Assembly: GCA_003509845.1 (NCBI GenBank)
Contig: DOMR01000068.1
Span: forward strand, 1-32,926
Source of the DNA: Chitinophagaceae bacterium
GTDB taxonomy: Bacteria > Bacteroidota > Bacteroidia > Chitinophagales > Chitinophagaceae
DNA length: 32,926 nt
Direction: 5' to 3'
Made by a program: the position numbers and the translations under genes. Under the pieces are notes generated by a model. The model saw nothing but the letters and a program-made list of their open reading frames with translations, was not told where the DNA came from and did no database searches. Below are positions 20,859 through 29,015 of the stretch, piece by piece. How positions within the stretch are numbered: the first letter of the stretch is position 1; every line of letters begins with the position of its first letter.

Positions 20859-22927
20859 TGATAAGAACTGAAATATATATTGAGGATAACTTAATTGATT
20901 TGTTGCAAGATATAAGTACTGATTTCACTTATGCCATTGATGACATTAGGGATTTTGGTAGCTTAAATACTTCATTCAGTAGAACTATATCTATTCCCGC
21001 AACCGCAAGGAATAATAAGATATTAGGATTTGCTTTTGAATTAGGGATGGCGCAAGAACACAATATAGACTTACCAAATGTAAACACAAACTTTACGCCA
21101 TCACAGGCGGCAAAGTGCGAGGTTTATATTGATAAGATACAAATATTTAAAGGTGTTATTCGTATCCTTGAAATAGTTATAAATAATAACGTTACACAAT
21201 ATCAGTGCGCGGTGTTTGGTGAATTAGGTGGATTCATTACAGAGTTAGGAAACAAGCGTTTAGAGGACTTGGATTTTAGTGAATACAATCATACTTATAA
21301 CGTAACTGAAATTGAAGATAGTTGGGACACAATTAATGGTTCTGGATACTTTTACCCATTGATTGATTATGGCGATGTATCAAGTAATAAAGATGACTTT
21401 AGTGTTTCTACATTTAGACCAGCGCTTTATGTAAAGGAATATATTGATAAAATATTTGAAGGAACTACATATACTTTAAGTTGCGCATTTTTTGATACTA
21501 CTTTTTTTAAAACCTTAATCATACCTAATAATAGTCAGGGCATAAGAGGAACGAATGATAGATTTATTTTAGGTACAAAAACAATTTCACAAATTTTATT
21601 AAATAGCAATACACCTACTGCGAGAACACTTGATTTACCTTTTGATACTACGACTTTACTTAACTTTACAGAGAATGCGGGAAAAAGTATATTTACTTAT
21701 ACTGATAGCACAAAGACAATTAGAACGATTGCTTCAATAGCAGGAACATATCAAACGGATGCAGCTTCTTCTATTACTGCTACTTTATATATTGGCGGCG
21801 TATCGGTTCAATCCTTTACTCAAAATACTTCTTCAGCTAATAACCCTTTTAGTTTTAGTTTTGATTATACAGGCAATATTGCTAATACAAATCAAGTAAG
21901 AATAGAGATTAGTGTTCCTGTAACGGCAAACACTTACATAGTAACGATTTCAAGCGCTTCAATAAATTTATCCCAGATAACTTCTCAAGTAGTAGATGTA
22001 GCTTACAATGGTGTAATATCTATCAATGAGAATTTGCCAAAGGGGATATTTCAAAAGGATTTCTTTTTATCGGTTTGTAAGATGTTTAACTTATACGTTT
22101 ATCAGGATAATTTAAATGAGAAACAAATTAACATTGCGCCTTATATTGACTTCTATTCTTCGGCGGTTACTAATAGTTTAGATTGGTCACAAAAGATTGA
22201 TATGGGTTCAACTATGTCAATTAAACCAATGTCGCAATTAAACGCGCGTTACTATTCATATAAATACACGCCTGATTCCGATTACTTTAATGATAACTAT
22301 TTAAAGAAATACGGACAAACCTACGGCGATAATTTATATGATTCTGAGTTTGATTTTGTAAAAGATACGGCTACAACGCAGATAATATTTGCGCCTTCTG
22401 TATTAAGATTGCATACAGGACAAGATAAATACCATAGTGAAATTTACAAGCTATCAAACAATAATACAAACGAAGACCCAATGGATAGCGTTATTCGTAT
22501 TTTGATGGCTAAGAAAATAACAGGCATTACAAGTTGGCATATTAAAAGCGATAGCGGTGGCGGTGGTAGTAATTTAGCAACCTTAACTTCATACGGATAT
22601 GCAGGACACTTAGACGATCCTTCAAGTCCAACGATTGATATTAATTTTGGAGTTCCAAAAGAGTTACAATTTCCTGTAACAACTTACCCAACAAATAACT
22701 TATTTAATACCTATCATTTGCCTTTTATTTTAGAGATTACAGATATAGAAAGTAAACTATTAAATTGTAGAGTATATTTAAACGAATTAGATATTTATAA
22801 CTTAGATTTCAGTAAATACATTTGGATCAATGGAGTACTATTTAGACTGAATAAAGTAGAGGGATATAACCCAATGGATTTTCAGACAACACAGGTTAAT
22901 TTATTAAAAGTAATAAACACAGATTAA
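20858..22927 (+). CDS. Large tail-tip or baseplate protein (689 aa)
   Basis: The beginning EIYIEDNLIDLLQDISTDFT, then DDIRDFGSLNTSFSRTISIP, and LGFAFEL is a recognisable pattern of tail proteins in this phage group. It suggests a hub or baseplate domain that ties ends of tail strands. The remainder is beta-rich, with a GGGGS-like loop (about residue 568) and no transmembrane segment. It lies just upstream of the tape measure gene, sharing one base with each neighbour. Exact role (hub, baseplate or tail-associated lysin without visible active site) is open. Confidence 0.65.
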   Translation: MIRTEIYIEDNLIDLLQDISTDFTYAIDDIRDFGSLNTSFSRTISIPATARNNKILGFAFELGMAQEHNIDLPNVNTNFTPSQAAKCEVYIDKIQIFKGVIRILEIVINNNVTQYQCAVFGELGGFITELGNKRLEDLDFSEYNHTYNVTEIEDSWDTINGSGYFYPLIDYGDVSSNKDDFSVSTFRPALYVKEYIDKIFEGTTYTLSCAFFDTTFFKTLIIPNNSQGIRGTNDRFILGTKTISQILLNSNTPTARTLDLPFDTTTLLNFTENAGKSIFTYTDSTKTIRTIASIAGTYQTDAASSITATLYIGGVSVQSFTQNTSSANNPFSFSFDYTGNIANTNQVRIEISVPVTANTYIVTISSASINLSQITSQVVDVAYNGVISINENLPKGIFQKDFFLSVCKMFNLYVYQDNLNEKQINIAPYIDFYSSAVTNSLDWSQKIDMGSTMSIKPMSQLNARYYSYKYTPDSDYFNDNYLKKYGQTYGDNLYDSEFDFVKDTATTQIIFAPSVLRLHTGQDKYHSEIYKLSNNNTNEDPMDSVIRILMAKKITGITSWHIKSDSGGGGSNLATLTSYGYAGHLDDPSSPTIDINFGVPKELQFPVTTYPTNNLFNTYHLPFILEITDIESKLLNCRVYLNELDIYNLDFSKYIWINGVLFRLNKVEGYNPMDFQTTQVNLLKVINTD

Positions 22928-25218
22928 TGGCAGAAGAAATAATTGGTATAAAAGTAACGACCGATACCGCACAGGCGACACAGGATGTTCAAAAATTAGA
23001 CAAAGCGTTTGAGGCAACAGATGAATCGGTAAAAAGTTTAAGAACGCAGCTAAAAGAAGCGACTGCAAACGTTGCTATTATGGCTGATAAGTTTGGTGCT
23101 ACTTCAAAAGAAGCGGTTACTGCGGCAAAGCGTGCGGCTGAATTAAAAGATCGTATCGGTGATGCTAAGGCTTTAACAGATGCCTTCAATCCAGATGCAA
23201 AGTTTAAAGCGGTAGCGGGTGCATTATCAGGAGTAGCGGGCGGATTTGCTGCGCTTCAAGGTAGTATGGCTTTATTTGGCAAAGAAAATAAGAATGTAGA
23301 AGCGGCTTTATTAAAAGTAAATGCGGCTATGGCTTTATCTCAAGGCTTAAACGCTTTGGGTGATTCAATAGATAGCTTTAAAAACTTAGGTACACAGATT
23401 AGAGCAAGTACTATATTTATTGAAGCTAATAGCGCAGCAACTAAAACGGCTGCGGCGGTTCAGCGTGCCTTTGGTGTGGCAACGATAGAAACAAGTACAG
23501 GATTTAAAGTTTTAAAAGGTGCTATCGTAGCTACCGGTATCGGTGCGCTTGTTATTGCATTAGCTGCGGTTATTAATAACTTTGATGCTATTTCTGATTG
23601 GATAAAGAAAAGTCCATTAGGTTCATTAGCAAAAGGAGTAGGCGCATTAGTAGAAGGGTTTACAGACTTTGTTGGAATTACAAGTGCGGCAGAAAGAAAC
23701 TTAGATAAATTATCGGCTGCTAATAAAAGAGCAAACGAGGATATTACAAATAGAATTAAAGTATTAAAGGCGCAAGGCGGTTCTGAAAAAGAAATTTATG
23801 AACAAAGTGGAAAACTTATTGAAAATCAACTTAGTACATTACGTGAAAGTTTAAAAACAAAAGGTAAATTAACAGATGAAGAAAATAAACAATTTAGAGA
23901 TTTAAAAACCGAGCAATTAGTTTTAACTGCTGATTATAATAAAAAGACTGCTGACGCAACTGCAAAGGCGGGTGAAGAAGCTAAAAAGAAACGTGATGAA
24001 GCAAATAAGCAAGTAGAAGAAGATACTAAGACTGCTAATAAAATGCTTCTTGAATTACAGAATGCAAAAGCATTAGCAGAAATAACTTCAGAAGAAGACA
24101 AGGCTAAGAAGCAAGCTGAAATAAATTATAATGCAAATATTGCAGCAATAGATGCTTTAAAAATTGATATAAAAGTAAAGGATGAATTAAAGAAATTATC
24201 AGAAGAAAAATACCAAGAAGAAGTAAATGTAATAGATGATAAAGTAAAAAAAGATAGAGCAGAGAAGGATAAAAAGTTTGAAGAAGAATTACAAAAAACT
24301 TTATCAGAAACACGTATTGCTACACAAAAAGATGAGAAAGAAAAAGAAATTACTGCATTAGAAGAAGCATTAGTTACAGAAACAAAAGCAATACTTGCAA
24401 ATGCTGATTATACAGAGGAACAAAAAAAGTTATTAATTAGTGCTTTAAAAGAAAAAAATAATGCAGAGCTTGCTGAAATAGATGACAAATATACAAAACA
24501 AGCAAATGACAAAGAAAAAGAAAGATTAGATTCAATTATTAATAATGAAAATTTATCTTTCAAAGCAAGAAAACAAGGAATTGATGACGCATTAGCATTA
24601 AATAAAAAGTTATTTAAAGAAGGCAAAATTGACGGCGAGGCATACAATAAAACTGAAAAAGAATTAGGCGACGCAAGGATTGAACTTAGTAAAAAAGAAG
24701 CGGCTGCGCGTGCTGAAAATTTAGGCAAGATTAGTTCTACATTAAAGAACGTTGCAAAGGCAATCGGAGAACATACAGTTGCGGGTAAGGCTGCGGCTAT
24801 TGCTGCGGTTACTATTGATACTTATATGTCAGCAACGGCTGCGTTTAAATCATTGGCAGGTATTCCTGTGGTCGGTCCGGTTTTAGGTGCGGTTGCTGCG
24901 GCAGCAGCTATTGTTGCGGGTTTAAAAAATGTAAAAGCAATCTTAGCGGTAAAAACGCCTGCTATTGCTGCGGGAAGTTCCGAACCAGGATTTGTTGATA
25001 TACCAAGTCCATCAATGCCATCAACAGGCGGTGCTTTGCCAAGTCTTGGGGATGGCGGTGGGATTCCACCTGATATTGCTTCAGATGGCGGCGGTAGTCG
25101 TAGAGCGCCAACCGGCGGTGGTGGTGGTGGCTCAGTTCGTGCCTATGTAATTCAAACCGATATTTCAAATGCACAACAAAGAGAACAAGAGATACAAAAC
25201 AGAGCAAGATTTAAGTAA
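22927..25218 (+). CDS. Tail tape measure protein
   Basis: The 763-residue protein starts with VTTDTAQATQDVQKLDKAFE, a long coiled-coil region. It has hydrophobic stretches around residues 197-215 (VATGIGALVIALAAVINN) and near 640-680 (Ala-rich, VAAAAAIVAGL), and a charged coiled coil of Lys, Glu and Asp at about 350-560. The end is Gly-rich, followed by VRAYVIQTDISNAQQREQEI. This is the usual layout of a tape measure that fixes tail length and is ejected into the cell. At about 0.15 nm per residue it would suggest a tail near 115 nm, a siphovirus scale. Confidence 0.88.
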   Translation: MAEEIIGIKVTTDTAQATQDVQKLDKAFEATDESVKSLRTQLKEATANVAIMADKFGATSKEAVTAAKRAAELKDRIGDAKALTDAFNPDAKFKAVAGALSGVAGGFAALQGSMALFGKENKNVEAALLKVNAAMALSQGLNALGDSIDSFKNLGTQIRASTIFIEANSAATKTAAAVQRAFGVATIETSTGFKVLKGAIVATGIGALVIALAAVINNFDAISDWIKKSPLGSLAKGVGALVEGFTDFVGITSAAERNLDKLSAANKRANEDITNRIKVLKAQGGSEKEIYEQSGKLIENQLSTLRESLKTKGKLTDEENKQFRDLKTEQLVLTADYNKKTADATAKAGEEAKKKRDEANKQVEEDTKTANKMLLELQNAKALAEITSEEDKAKKQAEINYNANIAAIDALKIDIKVKDELKKLSEEKYQEEVNVIDDKVKKDRAEKDKKFEEELQKTLSETRIATQKDEKEKEITALEEALVTETKAILANADYTEEQKKLLISALKEKNNAELAEIDDKYTKQANDKEKERLDSIINNENLSFKARKQGIDDALALNKKLFKEGKIDGEAYNKTEKELGDARIELSKKEAAARAENLGKISSTLKNVAKAIGEHTVAGKAAAIAAVTIDTYMSATAAFKSLAGIPVVGPVLGAVAAAAAIVAGLKNVKAILAVKTPAIAAGSSEPGFVDIPSPSMPSTGGALPSLGDGGGIPPDIASDGGGSRRAPTGGGGGGSVRAYVIQTDISNAQQREQEIQNRARFK

Positions 25219-25252
25219 ACGATAAATATATAAATAAAAACTATTTAAGTAT

Positions 25253-25846
25253 ATGAATACAGAATTACCAATATATATGTTAGACATAACAGAAGACATT
25301 GAAGACGATGCACAGGTTGATTTTATTGCATTGGTAGATCGTCCTGCAATTCAAAAGAATTGGAATGCGTTTAACAAAACTCAAAAATTTGAAGTTACAA
25401 ATGAAGATCGTCGTATTATTTCGGGCGCTATTATGTTGGCTGACACGCCTATTTTTAGGAGTGATGCTACTTATGGCGACTATTATGTGGCTTTTAGTGC
25501 TGACACTATTCTTAAAATTGTACAAAAGTTTTTCAAAAAAGGATTCCAAAGCAATGTGAATTTAATGCACAATTCAAGCGCGCAATTTGAAGGGGTTACA
25601 TTATTTGAAAGTTTTATATCAGACCCTTCGCGTGGCATTATGCCAATGAAAGGATTTGAGGATGCGCCAGAGGGAAGTTGGTTTGGATCTATGATTGTAG
25701 ATAATGACGAGGCTTGGGCGAAGGTTAAGAATGGCGAAATAATGGGCTTTAGCGTAGAGGGGTTATTTAACTACAAACCGAAGGAAGTAAACAAGATTGC
25801 GTCTATGGTAGATGCTATCAAAAAAATATTATCACAGGTTAAGTGA
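25253..25846 (+). CDS. XkdF-like prohead protease
   Basis: The opening MLDITEDIEDDAQVDFIALV and DRPAIQKNWNAF is typical of the XkdF-like family. NLMHNSS (His106), TLFESFISD, PEGSWFGSMIVDNDEAW and GEIMGFSVEG (Ser167) form the His-Ser core of the herpes/HK97-type prohead protease fold. It would process scaffold and capsid during maturation and is followed by scaffold and capsid genes. ATG at 25253 follows a 34-base A/T-rich gap containing AACTATTTAA, which recurs in similar form before the next gene. Confidence 0.85.
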   Translation: MNTELPIYMLDITEDIEDDAQVDFIALVDRPAIQKNWNAFNKTQKFEVTNEDRRIISGAIMLADTPIFRSDATYGDYYVAFSADTILKIVQKFFKKGFQSNVNLMHNSSAQFEGVTLFESFISDPSRGIMPMKGFEDAPEGSWFGSMIVDNDEAWAKVKNGEIMGFSVEGLFNYKPKEVNKIASMVDAIKKILSQVK

Positions 25847-25883
25847 TAAACTATTTATTTTTTAACTATTTAATAAAAAAAGT

Positions 25884-26483
25884 ATGAACGCACAGGAAGC
25901 AATTTTAAAAATTAAGGCTTTGTTTGAGGACAACGCTGCGCCTGTTGAGGAAGTGCAAGCTGAAGAAACTAAGGTTGAAGAAACTAAGGTTGAGATGGCT
26001 GAATATTCTTTGATGGACGGAACTAAGGTTGAGATTTCAGCTTTAGAGGTTGGCGGTTCTGTTACTATTGAAGGTCAGCCTGCACCTGCGGGGGATCACG
26101 AATTAATGGACGGCACAGAAATTACTTTAGATGAGAATGGCAAAATTATTGCTATTGAAACTAAGGTTATGGAAGTATCACCAGAAGCAGAGGTTGAAGC
26201 AAAGGATGACAAAAAAATGGAAGAAATGGCAGAACAATTCAATGCAAGTATTGCAGAATTAGTTGAGGCTAAAAGAGTATCAGACGAAAAAGTTTTAGAA
26301 TTAGAAAAAAAGGTTAAGCAAGGTTTTGCACAAGTAGCTGAATTAATTGAAGCACTTTCAAATACACCAAGCGCCGATCCGATTCAAAAACCAAATAGCT
26401 TTAATTCATTTATAAATACAAGTGATATTAAAGGACAAAGATTAGAAAAATATAGACAAGCAATTTTAAACATTAAAAATTAA
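25884..26483 (+). CDS. Putative capsid scaffold protein
   Basis: The 199-residue protein is highly acidic: an N-terminal helix, the tandem EETKVEETKV, then a beta segment (SLMDGTKVEISALEVGGSVT, with a second copy-like GDHELMDGTEITLDENGKII), and a C-terminal coiled coil (EKVLELEKKVKQGFAQVAEL). Lying between protease and capsid gene, it fits a scaffold that is cleaved or released. The duplicated LMDGT segments could be a small beta domain also seen in phage head proteins. Confidence 0.75.
   Translation: MNAQEAILKIKALFEDNAAPVEEVQAEETKVEETKVEMAEYSLMDGTKVEISALEVGGSVTIEGQPAPAGDHELMDGTEITLDENGKIIAIETKVMEVSPEAEVEAKDDKKMEEMAEQFNASIAELVEAKRVSDEKVLELEKKVKQGFAQVAELIEALSNTPSADPIQKPNSFNSFINTSDIKGQRLEKYRQAILNIKN
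25962..25991 (+). repeat. Tandem 15-bp repeat in scaffold gene
   Basis: GAAGAAACTAAGGTT occurs twice in tandem, encoding EETKV twice. Its end (ACTAAGGTTGAG) appears again near 26022. The unit is a multiple of three, so copy changes would keep the frame. Confidence 0.85.
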
Positions 26484-26488
26484 TAACA

Positions 26489-27451
26489 ATGGCATTTGAC
26501 GTATCAGCATTAGCCGCTTACACAGAGCAAAACGAAGCCTTATTGGTAACGGATTCTGTATTGGGCGCAAAGACTGCATCTTTAATTAAGAGCGCAGGTA
26601 ACGTTATGGTAGGCGTAAAGTCTGCTGAAACAATTAACATTATGGACACAGACGCAATCTTCCAAGCAGGTGGATCTTGCGGATTTACTGCATCTGGTTC
26701 AACAACTTTCACACAAAGAACTGTGACTGTTGGAAAAATTAAAGTAAACGAAGCACTTTGTCCTAAAGACTTAGAAGCTAAGTATTTACAAAAAGCATTA
26801 CCAACAGGATCAATTTATGATTCTATTCCTTTTGAGCAAGAGTTTGCTGAGAAAAAAGCAAAGACAATCGCTTCTCAATTAGAAACTGCGTTATGGCAGG
26901 GCGATACAGATAGTGGCAACGCTAATCTTTCTCGTTTTGACGGATTGGTTAAATTGATTGGTGCTGCATCTGGACCGGTAGCTGCAAATAGTGCGACTTA
27001 TATTGCAACTGCGCCTATTAGTGCTGCAACAGGTATCGTAGCAAGTAACGTAGTAAGCATTTTTGATGGTGTTTACAAAGCTATTGATGCTAAAGTAGTA
27101 GCTTATGATGATATGACTATTTTCTGCGGTATGGATTCTTTTAGAACTTACACTATTGCGTTGAAGAATGCAAATATGTTTAACTATGCTTTTGATGGTA
27201 AGTCTGATAGCGAATTTTTATTGCCTGGTACACCTATTAAAGTTATTGCTTTACAAGGTTTAAACGGAACAAATAAAATTTACGCTGCAAGATTAAGCAA
27301 CTTGTTCTTAGGAACAGATTTGTTAAACGAAGAAGAAAAGTTTGAAATCTTCTATGCAAAAGAAGCAGACCAAGTTCGTTTCGTATCTGAATTTAAAATG
27401 GGTGTAAACTTTGCGTTCCCTGACGAGATCGTTAAGTTTATCTTATCATAA
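26489..27451 (+). CDS. Major capsid protein (HK97-fold candidate)
   Basis: The 320-residue protein begins MAFDVSALAAYTEQNEALLV and continues with VMVGVKSAETINIMDTDAIF and the long middle segment EQEFAEKKAKTIASQLETAL, which looks like the spine helix. The end (YAKEADQVRFVSEFKMGVNF, then FPDEIVKFILS) is typical of capsid proteins of this phage group. Its place after protease and scaffold is the classical order. Codon use looks more C- and G-ending than in neighbours, in line with high expression. A terminator follows the gene directly. Confidence 0.85.
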   Translation: MAFDVSALAAYTEQNEALLVTDSVLGAKTASLIKSAGNVMVGVKSAETINIMDTDAIFQAGGSCGFTASGSTTFTQRTVTVGKIKVNEALCPKDLEAKYLQKALPTGSIYDSIPFEQEFAEKKAKTIASQLETALWQGDTDSGNANLSRFDGLVKLIGAASGPVAANSATYIATAPISAATGIVASNVVSIFDGVYKAIDAKVVAYDDMTIFCGMDSFRTYTIALKNANMFNYAFDGKSDSEFLLPGTPIKVIALQGLNGTNKIYAARLSNLFLGTDLLNEEEKFEIFYAKEADQVRFVSEFKMGVNFAFPDEIVKFILS

Positions 27452-27455
27452 TTAT

Positions 27456-27484
27456 AAGGGGGTGAAATATCCCCCTTTATTTTA
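27456..27484 (+). terminator. Hairpin terminator after the capsid gene
   Basis: AAGGGGG (27456-27462) and CCCCCTT (27471-27477) pair perfectly around TGAAATAT, followed by TATTTT. The T tract is broken by an A, so termination may be partial, giving more capsid than downstream messenger. Confidence 0.75.
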
Positions 27485-27506
27485 AAATATATTAAATTAA
27501 TTAACA

Positions 27507-28028
27507 ATGGCGTGCGCATTAACACAAGGATATTCTTTAGACTGCAGAGATAGTTTAGGCGGTATCGTTGAGGTTTATTTTACTGAAGCTGCAAACGTAT
27601 CTGCTACAACTGAAGCGAGTGGTGTAATTACTGCTTTGACTAAGGCGAGTGGTAAGCGTTTTTGGAAATATGCTTTAGTGAAAGATACTTCAATGTTCAA
27701 CCAAACGATGACTGCTTCTGTTGCAAACGGAACAGTAGTCTATGGTCAAGAATTACAAATAATTTTAAACAAATTACAAACCAATACAAGAAACGAATTA
27801 CTTTTGTTAGCACAAAATAGTTTAGTTGCTGTTGCAAAAGATAGCAATGGAGTTTATTGGTATTTAGGAAAAACACGTGGTATTGATATGACTGCAAATG
27901 CAGCATCAACCGGTACTGCGCAAGGCGATAGAAGTGGATTCACTTTAACCTTTACAGGTTCAGAGCCTGCATTAGCACCAAGCGTGGCACAAGCTGTTTA
28001 TTCAGTATTGGAGACCGCAGGCGCTTAA
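27507..28028 (+). CDS. Structural protein, possibly major tail tube protein (173 aa)
   Basis: It begins MACALTQGYSLDCRDSLGGI, with two Cys near the start, and contains TEASGVITALTKASGKRFWK, LQIILNKLQTNTRNELLLLA and YWYLGKTRGIDMTANAAS, ending with GFTLTFTGSEP. Beta-rich Thr/Ala/Gly composition and a size of 170 residues suit a tail tube, though a capsid decoration protein is possible. It lies alone between two terminators, so its messenger is separate in dose. Codon use resembles the capsid gene. Confidence 0.65.
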   Translation: MACALTQGYSLDCRDSLGGIVEVYFTEAANVSATTEASGVITALTKASGKRFWKYALVKDTSMFNQTMTASVANGTVVYGQELQIILNKLQTNTRNELLLLAQNSLVAVAKDSNGVYWYLGKTRGIDMTANAASTGTAQGDRSGFTLTFTGSEPALAPSVAQAVYSVLETAGA

Positions 28029-28054
28029 GATAGTTTTCATAGGTTTATAGGTTT

Positions 28055-28088
28055 GCCGCCGTTCGTTAATTCGTTCGGCGGTTTTTTT
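28055..28088 (+). terminator. Strong rho-independent terminator
   Basis: CCGCCG (28056-28061) pairs with CGGCGG (28076-28081) around a 14-base loop, and is followed by seven T. It ends the head unit and marks the start of the gene-free hairpin island. Confidence 0.9.
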
Positions 28089-28215
28089 ATAGATCATTAA
28101 TGAGCCGATTGTCAATCATATACGGCTCAAAGTTGCCTTATTAGATAACTTTTATGATTGATAAAGTTTTCTATTAGAGAACTTTGTAACCAAATTGGGA
28201 ACATAGTACAATGAT

Positions 28216-28247
28216 TTGTCAAGTTTATTGCACAAAAAACTTGACAA
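28216..28247. repeat. 11-bp perfect inverted repeat
   Basis: TTGTCAAGTTT (28216-28226) and AAACTTGACAA (28237-28247) are perfect complements with a ten-base loop. The right arm contains TTGACA, followed 19 bases later by TATAAT (28266-28271), a sigma-70-like layout with a long spacer; in a Bacteroidota host this may be chance. Confidence 0.8.
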
Positions 28248-28255
28248 TATGTTAA

Positions 28256-28300
28256 ATAGTTAGGGTATAATATGTAAAATGTTGTAACATAGTTAGGGTA
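28256..28300. repeat. 12-bp direct repeat, 33 bp apart
   Basis: ATAGTTAGGGTA occurs at 28256-28267 and 28289-28300, each followed within two bases by AATATGT or TAATATGT. The 33-bp period is close to three helical turns. This resembles iterons or paired binding sites. Confidence 0.75.
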
Positions 28301-28489
28301 AATATGTCACTGATTTATATATAATTGTGACATAATTTGTTAAATGTTAGTAGTCATACTACGCAAATGTTCACATTTTTAAACCTTTTACGGATACGTG
28401 AACACTATAAACTCTTGTTGTACCTATATTATAATATCCTGCTTATAATTGTAACATTGATACACTTATTCGTACGATAATGTGTCATA

Positions 28490-28521
28490 AAAGTAACATA
28501 TAGCTATTCTTATGTTACTTT
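28490..28521. repeat. 11-bp perfect inverted repeat
   Basis: AAAGTAACATA (28490-28500) and TATGTTACTTT (28511-28521) are perfect complements with a ten-base loop. A second hairpin with the related stem AAGTAAT/ATTACTT (28531-28547) follows ten bases later. Confidence 0.8.
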
Positions 28522-28640
28522 AAAGGGACAAAGTAATGCTATTACTTGACAAATGTTATAACGCCGTAAAGCTAAAACTTTACATATTAGGTTATTTATC
28601 CCCTATATGCAACAAATTCAAATTTTTGCTATTTAGTAAT

Positions 28641-29015
28641 ATGATGAGGCTAACGAAAGGACAAACGCAAAGTATTATTTTAACATTAACCGAAAAGGAG
28701 TTATTAACTAACCCTAACTATTTATTTGTCTTCACAAATAGAAGCGCAAATACAGAGATTAAGTTTGTTAAGCTAAATAATACAGACATAAGTTTGTACA
28801 AGGATAGGTACAATGAATTTAGTATTGTAACAAATACTAACTTTGCTACTGCTTTAAATGGTCAATATGACTACGAAATTTACGAGCAAGCAAGTCCAAC
28901 AAATACAAATCCTGTGGGTTTAAATATGCTTGAATCAGGAATAATGGAACTAATTGGAACGGCTATGTCGTTTACTGAATATTCAACAACGGACACTTAT
29001 AAAATAAGACAATAA
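28641..29015 (+). CDS. Structural protein, probable baseplate or neck component (124 aa)
   Basis: ATG at 28641 (MMRLTKGQTQSIILTLTEKE) follows the hairpin island; earlier in-frame starts would lie in that island and are rejected. The protein is beta-rich (TNPNYLFVFTNRSANTEIKF, GQYDYEIYEQASPTN, GLNMLESGIMELIG), like small immunoglobulin-type structural proteins of Bacteroidota phages. Its stop shares a base with the portal start. Function is inferred from position and resemblance. Confidence 0.7.
   Translation: MMRLTKGQTQSIILTLTEKELLTNPNYLFVFTNRSANTEIKFVKLNNTDISLYKDRYNEFSIVTNTNFATALNGQYDYEIYEQASPTNTNPVGLNMLESGIMELIGTAMSFTEYSTTDTYKIRQ

Larger units (their letters stand above)
28029..28640. other. 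Gene-free 612-bp island of consecutive inverted repeats and iteron-like sequences
   Basis: No convincing frame exists on either strand. After the terminator, inverted repeats follow one another: 28101/28123 (7 bp), 28147/28161 (8 bp, one bulge), 28216/28237 (11 bp), 28303/28327 (8), 28350/28358 (5), 28368/28398 (7), 28428/28443 (7), 28458/28477 (imperfect, CGTACG centre), 28490/28511 (11), 28531/28541 (7, 3-nt loop), 28566/28578 (6). Between them lie a 12-bp direct repeat and four AATWTGT sequences. The region is very A/T-rich. Candidates are a replication origin, packaging or operator region, or a multi-hairpin RNA. Confidence 0.75.

Noticed and set aside
24408..25207. Minus-strand frames opposite the tape measure gene
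   Set aside because: Low-complexity Leu, Ser and His strings mirror the Lys/Glu/Ala codons of the plus-strand coiled coil and Gly-rich tail.
25238..25883. AACTATTTAA-like sequences before the protease and scaffold genes as a regulatory motif
   Set aside because: The two leaders are short and A/T-rich, so the similarity may be chance; too weak to report as a site.
28216..28271. Sigma-70 promoter TTGACA-19-TATAAT in the island
   Set aside because: The spacer is longer than the usual 17 bp, TTGACA is part of a perfect inverted repeat, and Bacteroidota use a different consensus; not called as a promoter.
28029..28640. CRISPR array or tRNA cluster in the island
   Set aside because: The repeats are inverted and different from each other, with no constant direct repeat and spacers; no cloverleaf with a TTCRA-type T-loop is seen.
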